64,000 nt of DNA, taken from Beaufortia kweichowensis (lineage: Eukaryota; Chordata; Actinopteri; Cypriniformes; Gastromyzontidae). The first letter of the stretch is position 1. Each line of letters begins with the position of its first letter. The stretch is taken from positions 17,292,946-17,356,945 of the forward strand of contig CM032794.1 in NCBI GenBank assembly GCA_019155185.1, given 5' to 3'. Below, one piece after another: positions 48,815 to 59,984 of the stretch. The position numbers and the translations under genes are program-made. The notes beneath the pieces are model-generated. The model searched no databases. It had not been told where the DNA came from and saw nothing but the letters and a program-made list of their open reading frames with translations.

Positions 48815-51800
48815 ATGGCAGAATTCACACAGCTAGTTGACAGAAAGGGCAGCATGACTGAACCTCTGGAATGTAAGTACACAGCAAATGATACAGAATC
48901 AGCTCTGCTTCATTTCCACCGGATTATTCTAGCAATCTTTGTAATGTCTCAATTTACAAATGTTTTTGTTACAAAGGAATACTCAAACTAATAAAATATA
49001 CGTTAGATGCAGTGTAAACCCTTATTTAGAAAAGTTTGCAAATCTATGAAAAAAGAAAAATGAAATATCACATTGGCAGAAGTAATCAAACCCTTTGCAA
49101 CAAAATAAAACAGCTCATGTGTCTCCTATTTCTCTTGATCGTTGCTGAGGTGTTTCTACACCTCGATTGGAATCCACCTAAGTTGATTGGACATGATTTG
49201 GAAAGACACATACAAAACATCTTGTGTTTCCTCTCTACGTAATCATCAACCGTTAAAGTCAGGTTCCAATTCTTAAGAACACAGAGAATACAGAGAATGC
49301 ATGAAAGTATCCGGATGTGTTCTTGATATCAAGAATGCATCAAATGCAGACTTGCGCTTGAACTCCCAGAGTTCACTGCGGCCAAACAGCAGCTGAGAAA
49401 GGAGTTGCTACGCACAGCATGTAAACATTTTAATAGATAATAAATACATAGAAATGCACAGACTGCTGAAATTCTCATTTAAATGTATGTTTAATTGACA
49501 AAGGACAAATAATCTTAAGGCATTTGCAACGTTTTACATAGTTTATTTACATTCATGCATTTAAAAATGACAAAATACAACAATAAAATACAATAAAACA
49601 ATGTTGACAATAATGTGAATAATGTTAGGTTTGTCTTTTTGTGAATGTTGTGATGATTAATTTTTTGACCGTTTTTGTCAAATATCCTGAGAGGGGCAGG
49701 TGTCCGACAGGAAGATCACAGCACATTTCAGTTATCACAAAGATGTGTTCTCTGTACTTGCATTCTTCTGAATTCGTTCTTCCAAGATTTTCTGGCAAGA
49801 CCGGTCTCCGCAAGAATGAAAGTCCGCTCTTTGTGTTCTTGGAATTAATAAACGGCCAATGTATATCAGAGCAAAAACCAAACCATGAGGTCAAAGACCT
49901 GCTTGCAGAGCTCAGAGGCAGGGTTGTTGCAAGGCACAGATCTGGGAAGGCTACAAACAATTTCAGAGTACAGTGGCCTCTGACCGAGCTTTAATTCAAT
50001 TCAATTCAATTTTATTTGTATAGCGCTTTTCACAAAGGACATTGTATCAAAGCAGCTTTACATGTAATGACAGATAGCAGTCAGTGGTCAGGGATTCAAA
50101 AAAACTCTTTAAGAGAGAAAAAAAAGCCTGACATGACGTGTTATAGTTGCAATCCGTAGCATGTGCAATCCGTAATAAAGGACACAATTTGCCATTGATC
50201 GCATCTATAACTCGCTATGCAGTTTACAGGATACAGAAACATACATTGTAGGATACAGAAAATCACTTTAGAGAGTTAATAAAATGTTATATGTTAAGTA
50301 TAATGTGGTAGATTTGATTTTAATTTAACAGGTGCACGAGGTTGTCCTGGGTAGTCGTCATTTAGCAGCACCAGGATGGACATCAGGTGGGGACTCGGGG
50401 ACAGCTGGAACTCATTCCTTGGGATACCTCAGAGAAAGAGAGAGGGGAATAGAGAGAGAGAGAGAAGGAGAGAGGAGGAGAGAGAGAGAGGGGGACAAAA
50501 CAGAATAGCATTAGCGTAGCAGCCGTTCCTATGTAGATGTAAGCAGTTATATGTGATAACACATGCAGTATGTAGTATGTGTGTGTGCCCGGTTCCAGTT
50601 GAGTTAACTATTGCGGCCTTAGAGAGTTGGATCTGAGATTATGTGAATGTGAGGCTAAAGAGATAAGTCTTTAATTTATTTTTAAACAGTTCGAGTGTGT
50701 CTGAGTCCCGGACTTTACTGGGAAGGTCATTCCATAGTTTTGGTGCTAAGTAGAAGAAGGATCTTCCACCTTTAGATTTTTTTGATATTCTTGGAACTAT
50801 TAACAGCCCGCCATTTTGTGAACGAAATGTCCGCGATGGATTGTATGCTGATAGTAGTTCATGGAGGTATAACGGTGCTAAGCCATTTAGGGCTTTGTAT
50901 GTAATTAACAGAATTTTGAAATGTATGCGATACTTTACAGGTAGCCAGTGCAGTGTTGCTAGGAGTGGACTTATGTGGTCATACTTTTTTGATCTAGTGA
51001 GAACTCTAGCAGCTGCATTTTGAACCAGCTGAAGCTTATTTATTTGCTTTGCATGACACCCCCCAGTATTGAATTACAGTAGTCAATTCTGGAGGTCATA
51101 AATGCGTGGATTAGCTTCTCTATATCCGAGACAGACAGCATGTGTCGCATCTTTGAAATATTTCTAAGGTGAAAAAATGCAGTTCGACATACATTGGAAA
51201 TGTGACCATCGAAAGACAGGTTCTTATCTAGAATCACACCTAGGTTCTTGACTGCAGAAGAAGGGACAATGGTGCAGCCTTCTATAGAGATGTTGTGGAC
51301 TATTGTGTCGTGTTTGGAGCTATTGGGTTCAATAATCAAAACCTCTGTCTTGTTGGAGTAGAAGGAAGTTGTTTGCCATCCATTTTCTAATATCGTTGAT
51401 ACAGTCTATTAGCTTAGAAAAACAGTGGGTTTTGTCAGGTTCTGAGGAAATATAAAGCTGGGTATCGTCAGCGTAACAGTGGAAGTTGATGTCATGTTTC
51501 TTAATAATATTTTCGAGGGGAAGCATATATAGTGCAAAGACAATGGGACCAAGAACTGATCCCTGTGGTACGCCGTATTTTACCTGAGAGTAATAAGATT
51601 GTTCCTCGTTAGCATAGACAAAGTGGTAGCGATCAGTTAAATAAGATTTGAACCAGGCTAAGGCTTGACCATTAATGCCTGTATGATCTATTGTATCAAA
51701 CATGGGGCAGTTGTAGCCTAGTGGTTAGAGAGTTGGGCTTGCAACCAGATGGTTGCCAGTTCGATTCCCAGTACCAGCAGGAAACAACTGAGGTGCCCTT

Positions 51801-54800
51801 GAGCAAGACACCTCACCCCTAATCGCTCCCAGTGTGCCACTGGTAAAGACTTGTAAGTCGCTTTGGATAAAAGCGTCTGCTAAATGAATTAATGTAAATG
51901 TAAATCAAAAGCTGCACTGAGGTCGAGTAATATAAGAATAGATGTTTCCCCGTGATCTGATGCTAAAAGGAGGTCATTTGTCACTCTGAGCATGGCTGTT
52001 TCTGTGCTGTGAAATTTTTCATAGATGCTATTTTTCGCTAGGAATGTCTGTAGTTGTTTGGACACAACCTATTTTTCCAGTATTTTTGATAAGAAGGGGA
52101 GATTAGAGATTGGTCTAAAGTTGGATAGGTCTCCCTGGTTGAGATTAGGTTTTTTAATGAGAGGCCTAATAACTGCCATTTTAAAGGCTGCTGGAACATA
52201 GCCTAATTCTAAGGATGAATTAATAATATTGAGCACTGGTTCCGAAACTGCAGGAAAAACTTCTTTTAGTAGTTTTGTGGGAATGGGATCTAATATACAG
52301 GATGATGATTTTGATGAATTTATTATTTTTGTGAGTTTATCCATTTTAATAGCATTAAATGATTCTAGTTGTACTATTGGCATGATGCGGGACGGGATAC
52401 TATGGGATATAGAGGTGGCTGGCTGTGTAGATGCAATATTGTCCCTAATCTGCTCGATTTTATTATCAAAAAATTTCATAAAGGTGTTACTATCGTGCTG
52501 TAGTTTAGCATCTTTTTCTGTAAATGATTTGTTTTTAGTCAGTTTTGCGACTGTATTAAAAAGAAATCGCGGGTTATTTTGATTTTCTGTGATCAACTTG
52601 CTGAAATAGGACGATTTGGTGGTTTTTAGAGCCTGTTTGTACTTGTTGGTACTCTCTTTCCATGCATCGCGCCATACTTCTAGGTTCGTAGTCCTCCATC
52701 TACGTTCCATTTTTCTAGTTGCTTTTTTTAGGGCTGCGGTGTGGTTATTATACCATGGTGCTGGCGTTCTTTCTTTTATTCTTTTTAATCTAATAGGCGC
52801 GACAACCTGAAAAGGCTTTGTTTAATGTTTCTGTTACAATGTCAAGATATTCATTTTTGTTGATTACATTTATGTGTGGGACCTGACACCTTTTGGCTTA
52901 CACCAAGCGAATCCAGGATATCCATAAAAGCTATACGTAGTGCATCTTTTGGATTATCAATGTGTATGTTAAAGTCATCAACGATTAGGGCTTTATCTAC
53001 GGTGACTACTAATTCTGACAGAAAATCTGCAAATTCTTTAAGGAAGTCTATATGATGACCTGGTGGTCTGTAAATGATAGCCATTATGAAGGACAAATGT
53101 TTGTTGCGACCGTTTGGAAGTGACATATTTAGCACCATCATTTCAAAGGAGTTAAATTTTCTAGATTTAAGATTAACGCGGAATAGGTTGCTATAGATTC
53201 TCGAGGCTCGTGCTTATAGTAAAAGTCTTGTGGAGTAGATTCATTTAGACTGGTAAAATCATCTGTTTTAAGCCAAGTTTCTGTCAGGCACAGCGCATCC
53301 AAGTTGTGGTCTGTAATAATTTCGTGGATAATGTGTTCTTTAGAGGATTTGTAAAGAAGAATATTAGAAAATCCCCTAATCCAGATGTGCAAAATTAGTT
53401 ACCCAAAAAAGACTTCCTAAAATTGCTTTAACCTAGTACTGATATTTCAGTTTTTTCTTTTTATTACATTTACAGACATTTCTATAATTCTGTGTTGATT
53501 AATGAGAGTGTATAATAATGAGAAAAAAGCATCAGGCTGCAACATAAAATTGACAAAAGTAACAGGGTCTGAATATTTTCTAAATGCACTGTAAGCAAAA
53601 GCAATATCATAAGTATTCAATTGCTATGGCAACATAATTTTTTCAAATTGTACCTTTTTTCATACTTCTACAAAATGTGTTACAGTCAAACCTTCTACTG
53701 ACATCCCTGTGATCTGCAAACTTCAGTGTCCAATATGTCTGGATGTGTTCGCTGATCCAGTCACCACTCCATGTGGACACAACTTCTGTAAGAATTGCCT
53801 GAACAAATGCTGGGACAACAGTCAGAAGTGCAAATGTCCAGTGTGTAAAGAAAGCTTCCCGAAAAGACCCGACCTTAAGATAAATATAACACTTAGAGAA
53901 CTTGCAGAAAGCTTTAAAAGAGAAAAAATAAAAGTGTTCTGTGACACTTGTGCAGAGAAGAACATTAAAGCCCTGAAGTCCTGCCTTGTGTGTCAGACAT
54001 CTTACTGTAAGACTCACCTGGAGCCTCATCAGAAGGTTCCCAGTTTATCCAAACACAAACTGATCGACGCTGTTGAGAATCTGGAGGATTACATATGCCA
54101 GAAACATGAGAGACCTCTGGAGCTGTTTTGTAGAGATGATCAGACATGTGTGTGTCTGCCCTGCACTGAAGAAGACCACAAGACTCACAACACTGTTCCT
54201 ATAGAGGAGGAGAGTGCAAAGAAGAAGGTATATTCTAGCAATATAAAAACATATAGCTATTCTATCACTTTATATTTATTTACGATGCAGTTCAAATGGT
54301 TTTAATTAACTCTTGCCTGCAAATATCAAAGGCTCAGCTGGTAAAGACACATATGGATGTAAAGCAGAAGATCCAGGAGAGAAACAAGAACATTCTCGAC
54401 ATGAAAGAATCAATTAAACTCAGCAAAGTGAGTCTTGAAATATTGAGTGCAGTAAATATCTGGTAGATTATTTTGATGTTTTATATTTCATAATTTTTGC
54501 ACAGCAAAAAAAAAGAATCTCTTTTGAAAATATGTGAATTTTTCTTGGTCTAATGTTCACGTGAAAATCTGATAATGTTGTTAACTACATTCTTTGCCAC
54601 TAATGAGCTTGTCTATTTCTTTTTCTTTTTCTTCTTTCATTATTGTTCCATTGTGTGCTAGTTTGTCTATTGGTTTGAATGCTGATAAAGAAATAGTTGG
54701 ACTGTTGCATTGTTGGAATAATGACTAATGATAATCATTTTAGTCATTTTCAATTCAATTCAATTCAATTCAATTCAATTTTATTTGTATAGCGCTTTTC

Positions 54801-56271
54801 ACACAGGTCATTGTATCAAAGCAGCTTTACATGTAATGACAGATAGCAGTCAGTGGTCAGGGATTCAAAAAAACTCTTTAAGAGAGAAAAAAAACCCTGA
54901 CATGACGTGTTATAGTTGCAATCCATAGCATGTGCAATCCGTAATAAAGGACACAATTTGCCATTGATCGATTACAGGATACAGAAACATACATTGTAGG
55001 ATACAGAAAATCACTTTAGAGAGTGAATAAAATGTTATATGTTATATGTTTTCATTACAAGTGTTATTTATATTATTGTAAATGTAGTAGAAAAATGTTA
55101 TTTCTTTAGGAAAGTCGAACTGAACTGCTTCAAGTGATTGAAAATCAGAAAGAGGTAGAGGATGAGGGTGAAGATCTGATTAAAGAGCTGGAGCAGGAAA
55201 TCACTGAACTAAAGAGGAGAGACACTGAGCTGGAGCAGCTCTCACACACTGAAGATCATCTCTACCTCCTACAGGTCAGTGTCTCTCTCTTTCTCTCTCT
55301 CTCTTTTTCTGCTCACATATCACAGAACAACACTCCCAAAGTTTCCCCCTCTCTCCTGCTGTAGATTTACCCATCCCGGTACAGCCCTTTAAACAGCAGA
55401 AACTGGTCTGAGATCAGTGTTAGGACTCATCAGAGCATGTCCAACTTTCACAAATATCTCCAGGAGTTGCATCTGAAACAGAGTGAAACAGGTATGAATA
55501 TGTATAAAATAATTATTAAATCAATGATAATGATAATCATAAATATGTTTTTTTATTTTGTCCACAGATCTTAAGAGGATACAGAAATATGCAGGTACAT
55601 TGTGTGATTTGTTATTGTTTAAATTTCACATACTTGGTAAGCGCTATACCAATGCTACAGTATATAAAATGTATTCAAAAACACATTATACTGTTTAAAT
55701 ATTTAATGGTTGCTCTTTTTCTTTTGTAGTGGATGTGAATCTGGATCCTGATACAGCTCATGCATCTCTCATGCTGTCTGATGATCTGAAAGAAGTGAGA
55801 TGGGAAGACAGTGGAAATATTAAATATGATCTTCAAAACAATACTGAGAGGTTTGATTTATGCCCCAGTGTTCTAGGGAAAGAGGGATTTAGCTCAGGGA
55901 AGATTTATTTTGAGGTTCAGGTAAAGGGAAAAACAGAATGGGATTTAGGTGTGGCCGCAGAATCTATTAACAGGAAGGGAAACATATTTCTGAGTCCTAA
56001 GAATGGATACTGGACTATTGGTCTGTGGAAGGGCAGTGAATATCAAGCAAGTGCATCTCCCTCTGTCCCTCTCTCTCTGAGAGTGAAGCCCCAGAAGGTG
56101 GGCGTGTTTGTGGATTATGAGGAGGGTCTGGTCTCCTTTTACGATGTAGAGTCCAGGTCTCATATCTACTCTTTCACTGGTCAGTCTTTCACTGAAAAAC
56201 TCTTTCCATATTTCTTTCCGGGTCACACAAATGAAGATAAAATGCCGTTAATTGTATCAGCTGTCATTTGA
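48815..56271 (+). CDS. TRIM-B: RING/B-box/coiled-coil/B30.2 protein, frame intact
   Basis: This is a predicted TRIM E3 ubiquitin ligase of the finTRIM type, 518 residues. Exons: 48815-48872, 53686-54227, 54332-54427, 55110-55274, 55365-55491, 55568-55594, 55730-56271; all phases agree. The small exon 1 (MAEFTQLVDRKGSMTEPLE, ending in phase 1) is assigned because the RING exon needs one leading base and has no suitable ATG; TRIM-C has the same design. The RING begins at Cys34 (QCPICLDVF, CGHNFCKNC, CPVC). B-box 1 is CDTCAEKN to YCKTHLEPH and B-box 2 is YICQKHERPLELFCRDDQ. The B30.2 domain fills the last exon. Intron 1 (4.8 kb) contains an L2-like LINE. Exon 4 is 165 nt against 234 nt in TRIM-A and lacks about 23 codons at its 5' side, next to a LINE tail insertion at 54751-55044. 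The assignment of exon 1 is the least certain part. Confidence 0.8.
48873..49990 (+). other. Left part of TRIM-B intron 1
   Basis: This is non-coding between exon 1 and the LINE. An open frame at 49641-49994 (117 codons) crosses into the LINE tail and shows no known domain; the antisense frame is similarly long. I do not call a gene here. Confidence 0.5.
49991..53400 (-). mobile_element. L2/CR1-like LINE in TRIM-B intron 1
   Basis: A non-LTR retrotransposon lies on the minus strand. From its 5' side: an endonuclease fragment at 53141-52851 (YRPPGHHIDFLKEFADFLSE, DDFNIHID), the reverse transcriptase finger region at 52710-52069 (DPIPTKLLKE, NFRPISNLPFLSKILEK), the palm at 51703-51329 (GVPQGSVLGP, YADDTQLY) and the thumb to 51040. 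A long 3'UTR with a GA-rich patch at about 50430-50500 follows. The element ends in ATTGAATTGA-type short tandem repeats at 49991-50010, as in L2/CR1 elements, which lack poly-A. It has frame breaks and a SINE insertion and is probably truncated at its 5' end (about 53400). Confidence 0.85.
51701..51903 (+). mobile_element. tRNA-derived SINE nested in the LINE
   Basis: The 203-bp SINE carries a perfect RNA polymerase III A box (TAGCCTAGTGG, 51714-51724, fitting TRGYNNARNGG) and a near-perfect B box (AGTTCGATTCC, 51758-51768). Its tail (TTTGGATAAAAGCGTCTGCT, then TGTAAATGTAAAT) is shared by common fish SINEs. ATCAAA stands on both sides (51695-51700 and 51904-51909) as the target duplication. 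It splits the reverse transcriptase just before the FDTIDH motif. Confidence 0.88.
54751..55044 (-). mobile_element. 5'-truncated LINE tail in TRIM-B intron 3
   Basis: This is a nearly identical copy of 49996-50305, the 3' end of the LINE above, in the same orientation with six CAATT units at its end. The two copies share TTTATTTGTATAGCGCTTTT and all following sequence with few changes, apart from a short deletion near 54970. It sits 66 bases upstream of exon 4 of TRIM-B, an exon that lacks its usual 5' third. Confidence 0.9.
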
Positions 56272-56689
56272 AATGACTGAAGGCATAATGTGAAATCATG
56301 TTTTTAAGGATGATTACGCTAAGGCATGCCTGTGCTATTGGCCATGACAATGATTTTCATGAAATTCAATTTAAATATTATTTTGCCAGGTTATGTTGTA
56401 AGTGTAATGGTTAATTGACTGTTTCTTTCCTGTTTTGTAACTAACAATATTATAATTATTTAAAAATAAAATATATATAACAGTTTATTTACAAATGTGC
56501 ATTTGGGTTATTAAATATGATAAAATGAAACAATATGTACAATATACTGACATTGTACAACATCAAAATGTAACAATAGGTATGAAGCAAAAATATTTAA
56601 ATCTTTGTGTAATTTCAATGTTGATATCTTTAGTAACCAGCCACTAGAGGGCCATGTTTTACTGTAATGTAAGACCCATGAACTTAAGA

Positions 56690-56701
56690 GAAAGCGAAAC
56701 T
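56690..56701 (+). promoter_or_regulatory. Interferon-stimulated response element (ISRE) upstream of TRIM-C
   Basis: GAAAGCGAAACT fits the ISRE consensus GAAANNGAAACT exactly. It lies 306 bases upstream of the TRIM-C start codon and about 420 bases downstream of the TRIM-B stop. Such sites bind ISGF3/IRF factors and make genes interferon-inducible. Function is inferred from sequence and position. Confidence 0.6.
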
Positions 56702-57006
56702 CATAAGTTCTCTTAAGATTTAGTCTTGCTGTTGTTAACGTTATTAATTAAGATTGTACAGACATATGTACAAATAAAGCCGCCAGAACCCGCGGACACG
56801 TTATGAAAAGAGCAATCGGGTAATGTACAAAATGATATGTCAAGCCTCCATTTCATAATGTATTGGTGTCATGTTATAGGTGTTACAATGTTTTTTGTTT
56901 ATGTTAAACTGTTGATCAGAATGTATCATTAAGATCAATGCTAGCAGTTTTGCCATTATCCTTCATAAATAAACTTGTCTGTGGATATGTTTGTGGAGTT
57001 AGGAAA

Positions 57007-57106
57007 ATGGCTGATGAATTGTTACAAGCGCCACCAAAGAGAAGACATGGCAGAAGAGATAGTATTGCTTTACCTCCAAGTAAGTGTAACTTGATTGTGT
57101 TTTATA

Positions 57107-57153
<47 letters not shown>

Positions 57154-59984
57154 CTTTTATTAAATTATTCTTAATGAACACATTACAAACAAAACTACAA
57201 CTTGCCTGACACATACCAAGGGTACATAAACAGAGGGTACAGAAAGTAATAATAACAGGGTCAACCGGTATCACGGAGGAGGTAGAAAACATTTATGTAC
57301 TTGTGAGGACGCTATGTCATACCAAACAGTAAAATATCACAAGTAGAGGCATTTATGTTGTCTAGATATGGTGTCCAAATGCGATTGAAAGTCTCGGTAG
57401 TGGAATGAATAAGACAAGTCAACAGTTCCAAAGGAATACTTTCTCTGATGATTGAGTGCCATCCTTTTATAGAAGGAGGTTTATCACTTGTCCATGACAT
57501 CAGTACATTCCTCCTGGCAGCAAATGTTGGCTGGAGATAAACTTACAGGGAAAACCCAGGAGAAGAGATAACGGATCAAGATCCACAGGCACAACTAGAA
57601 TGTTACTTCAATGAACTACAATTCTGGACCAGCAGGACTGGATCAATGTTTTATAATATTTAACATGTGGTTTGTAATTACAGCTGTCCCTGCTGAAAAA
57701 ACAATAGAAACCATTCCAGAATTTTTAATGGTTATAATGGGAATTCTGCTGGTTTTAATGGAAACTTATACAAACCAATAATTCCTAATGGAATATGTCC
57801 AAAACACACTACGTAATGGAAACCATTTGTAATAGTTTTAATTGTTAATGTCTGATGGTCTGTAATGGTTTTGTAATGGAAACCATTAGAATTTCTGTAA
57901 TGGTATCTATAGGTTTCATAATATTGGCCTTATAATCATGGAGTTTTAATGAATATTATTGTAAAGCATTAAAAATGCATGTTATTTCGCCCTCTTTCCA
58001 GATTTGCCTTCCTCTGCAGAACCACATACATGTATGTGTGACAATCTTCAGTGCTCCATCTGTCTGGATGTGTTCACTGATCCAGTTACTACTCCATGTG
58101 GACACAACTTTTGCAAAACTTGCCTGAAGACATGCTGGGAATACAGTCAGGACTACAGATGCCCGTACTGTAAAGAAACTTTCATCCAGAGACCTGATCT
58201 GAAGTTCAATGTTGTACTTAAAGAACTTGTGCAACTTTTTGCGAAAAGCACAAAAGGTATATATTTAACTATTTTGTGTGTGTGTGTCTATGTGTGTTTT
58301 CAAAACATTCAAACTGCAGTTATATTGGCTAACACCAAATGTTTCAAGGTTGAAGCACCACAGATGTGAGGCAAGTTATCTGTCTGTGACATGTGTTTAA
58401 ACTGTGCATGAAATAATTGAATGAACTATTCAAAAACCCTTAAAAGTGAAAAATTATTTAAAAATTGTTGTCTTTAGGTCTATCATCTGCTGGTGGTCCA
58501 TTATCAGATGAGCTCCAGTGCTCTATTTGTCTGGATATTTTTGATAATCCTGTCACAACTCCATGTGGACACAACTTTTGTGACACATGCCTGAAAAAGT
58601 TCTGGGATTACAGTCAGGATTGCACCTGTCCAAATTGTAAAGAATCATTCGACAAAAGGCCTGATCTAAAGAGTAACACAGGTCTTAGAGAGATTGTGCA
58701 AGTCTTTGAGAAAACCTCAGGTATGTAAATTTTCAGTGCATTCTATAAAGTGACCTTTATTATGTGATGCCAGTTTGGCGAATAAGTATAAGACAGAAGT
58801 CTATTTTGTTTTTGATTGTTTTGTGGTGTTTTCAAAGGTTACAAGAGAGAAACAGTAATGATAGATTATTCACCACCAATGGAAAGAGAAGACCTAGAAG
58901 AGACACTGGTTAAACCTTCAGGTAACATACTGAGATAACTTCCCTGTTTAAGATTTAAGATTAAGTTACTTCAATAGCTTGTTTGCAGATATTTAAGTAA
59001 TATAAACCTTGTATATTTATGTATTTTCTCTTTTCTTCCAGTGATTGCATTGTCCAGCAGTATCCTGACTGAAGACAAGGTGTTTAATAATCCAGTCACT
59101 GTTCCATGTGTGCACAACTTCTGTAAGACCTGCCTGAAGGAAGTGTGTGAATTCAGTGAGGATTTTGATTGTCCTTGCTTCAAAGAAAACATCAGCGAGA
59201 ATCGTTATATCAGAGAGTTTGGGCCGTTTTGGCCTGAACCCGGTTGGTGTCTGAGCTCTGAGACTAAACCAAGGCCTCATGAAAGAGTCCGTAATATAAA
59301 GCAAGTCATAATGATTGATCTGGTGCAGAATATTAATCACAATATAAGTCAGAAACATGACAGCAATCTGGAGGTCTTCTATAGAGAAAGATATGATAAT
59401 ATATACCAGAAACAAGAGAGAAACCTGAAGGAAGAAACTGAGAAAGATGACAAAACCCATAACACTCTCGTCCTTTAGAGAAGGACCGTGCAGAGAGGAA
59501 GGTAAGCGTGCTAATTGTTTTAGGCCAACAACAAGAATTAGCATCTGGAGAACATATTGAAAGACGTTTCTGTGTTCCTCATTACAGAGTCAGCTGGTAA
59601 AATCACACACATGTGAAGACCACATTATGCAGGACACCATGAAGAAAATGAAAGAACACTTTGTCAACCTAAGCAACGTGAGTCTAGCAGCTTTTGATAA
59701 ACTTTTGTATGGATAAACAGGATGTATGAAATTCAAATTTGTTTTGCAAGGACAGTACAAATATTAAAATAAAAATATTTTTAATCAGAAAAATGGAGAG
59801 GAAGAGAAAGCAGAATGTGTTGAACTCTTTTATGGGATATCAGGTACTGAGATCATGCACATTTGTTGTGTTTTATCAGCGCTTGAACTGCATTAAGCTG
59901 ATGCCAATTTATGTAATATCTGTAAATTCTTTAGAGGAAACGCCTAAGCCGGTGTCTGATCATGTCTTCCTGAGAGATGGGTGA
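57007..59984 (+). CDS. TRIM-C: multi-RING TRIM-like protein lacking B30.2
   Basis: Exons: 57007-57079 (MADELLQAPPKRRHGRRDS), 58002-58256, 58478-58720, 58838-58921, 59042-59478 (stop in frame), 363 residues. Two complete C3HC4 RINGs stand in tandem, one per exon: Cys42, 45, 57, His59, Cys62, 65, 78, 81; and Cys124, 127, 139, His141, Cys144, 147, 160, 163. A third, decayed RING (residues 219-264) keeps CVHNFCKTC but lost the first Cys pair and has CPC for the last. After it comes a B-box-like remnant. The exon 5 donor is at 59501: one added base would carry the frame past the stop into coiled-coil exons 59588-59677 and 59789-59843 and a short last exon 59935-59984 (stop TGA), still without B30.2. 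Every intron up to exon 5 is phase 1, so RING exons can be duplicated without frame loss. The function is likely ubiquitin ligation; the target is unknown. Confidence 0.7.
57111..57150. repeat. (TA)n microsatellite in TRIM-C intron 1
   Basis: This is an uninterrupted TA dinucleotide run about 30 bases downstream of the TRIM-C exon 1 donor. Confidence 0.9.
57240..57590 (-). mobile_element. L1/Tx1-like LINE fragment (ORF2 C-terminus)
   Basis: On the minus strand a frame reads FAARRNVLMSWTSDKPPS, then WHSIIRESIPLELLTCLIHS and ETFNRIWTPYLDNI before a stop. This pattern is typical of the far C-terminus of L1/Tx1 ORF2 proteins in fish. No reverse transcriptase core is present, so it is a short remnant in TRIM-C intron 1. 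Confidence 0.55.
57688..57935. repeat. Dispersed repeat beginning CCCTGCTGAAAAAAC
   Basis: The segment starts with the same end motif as the CCAGC-rich repeats and continues with many variants of AATGGAAACCATT. It is a common type of cyprinid non-autonomous repeat. The right end is approximate. Confidence 0.5.

Noticed and set aside
49641..49994. 117-codon ORF before the LINE tail
   Set aside because: No known domain is seen, the frame runs into the LINE tail, and an equally long ORF exists on the opposite strand.
56999..57292. Minus-strand ORF over TRIM-C exon 1
   Set aside because: It is made largely by the TA microsatellite and has no domain.
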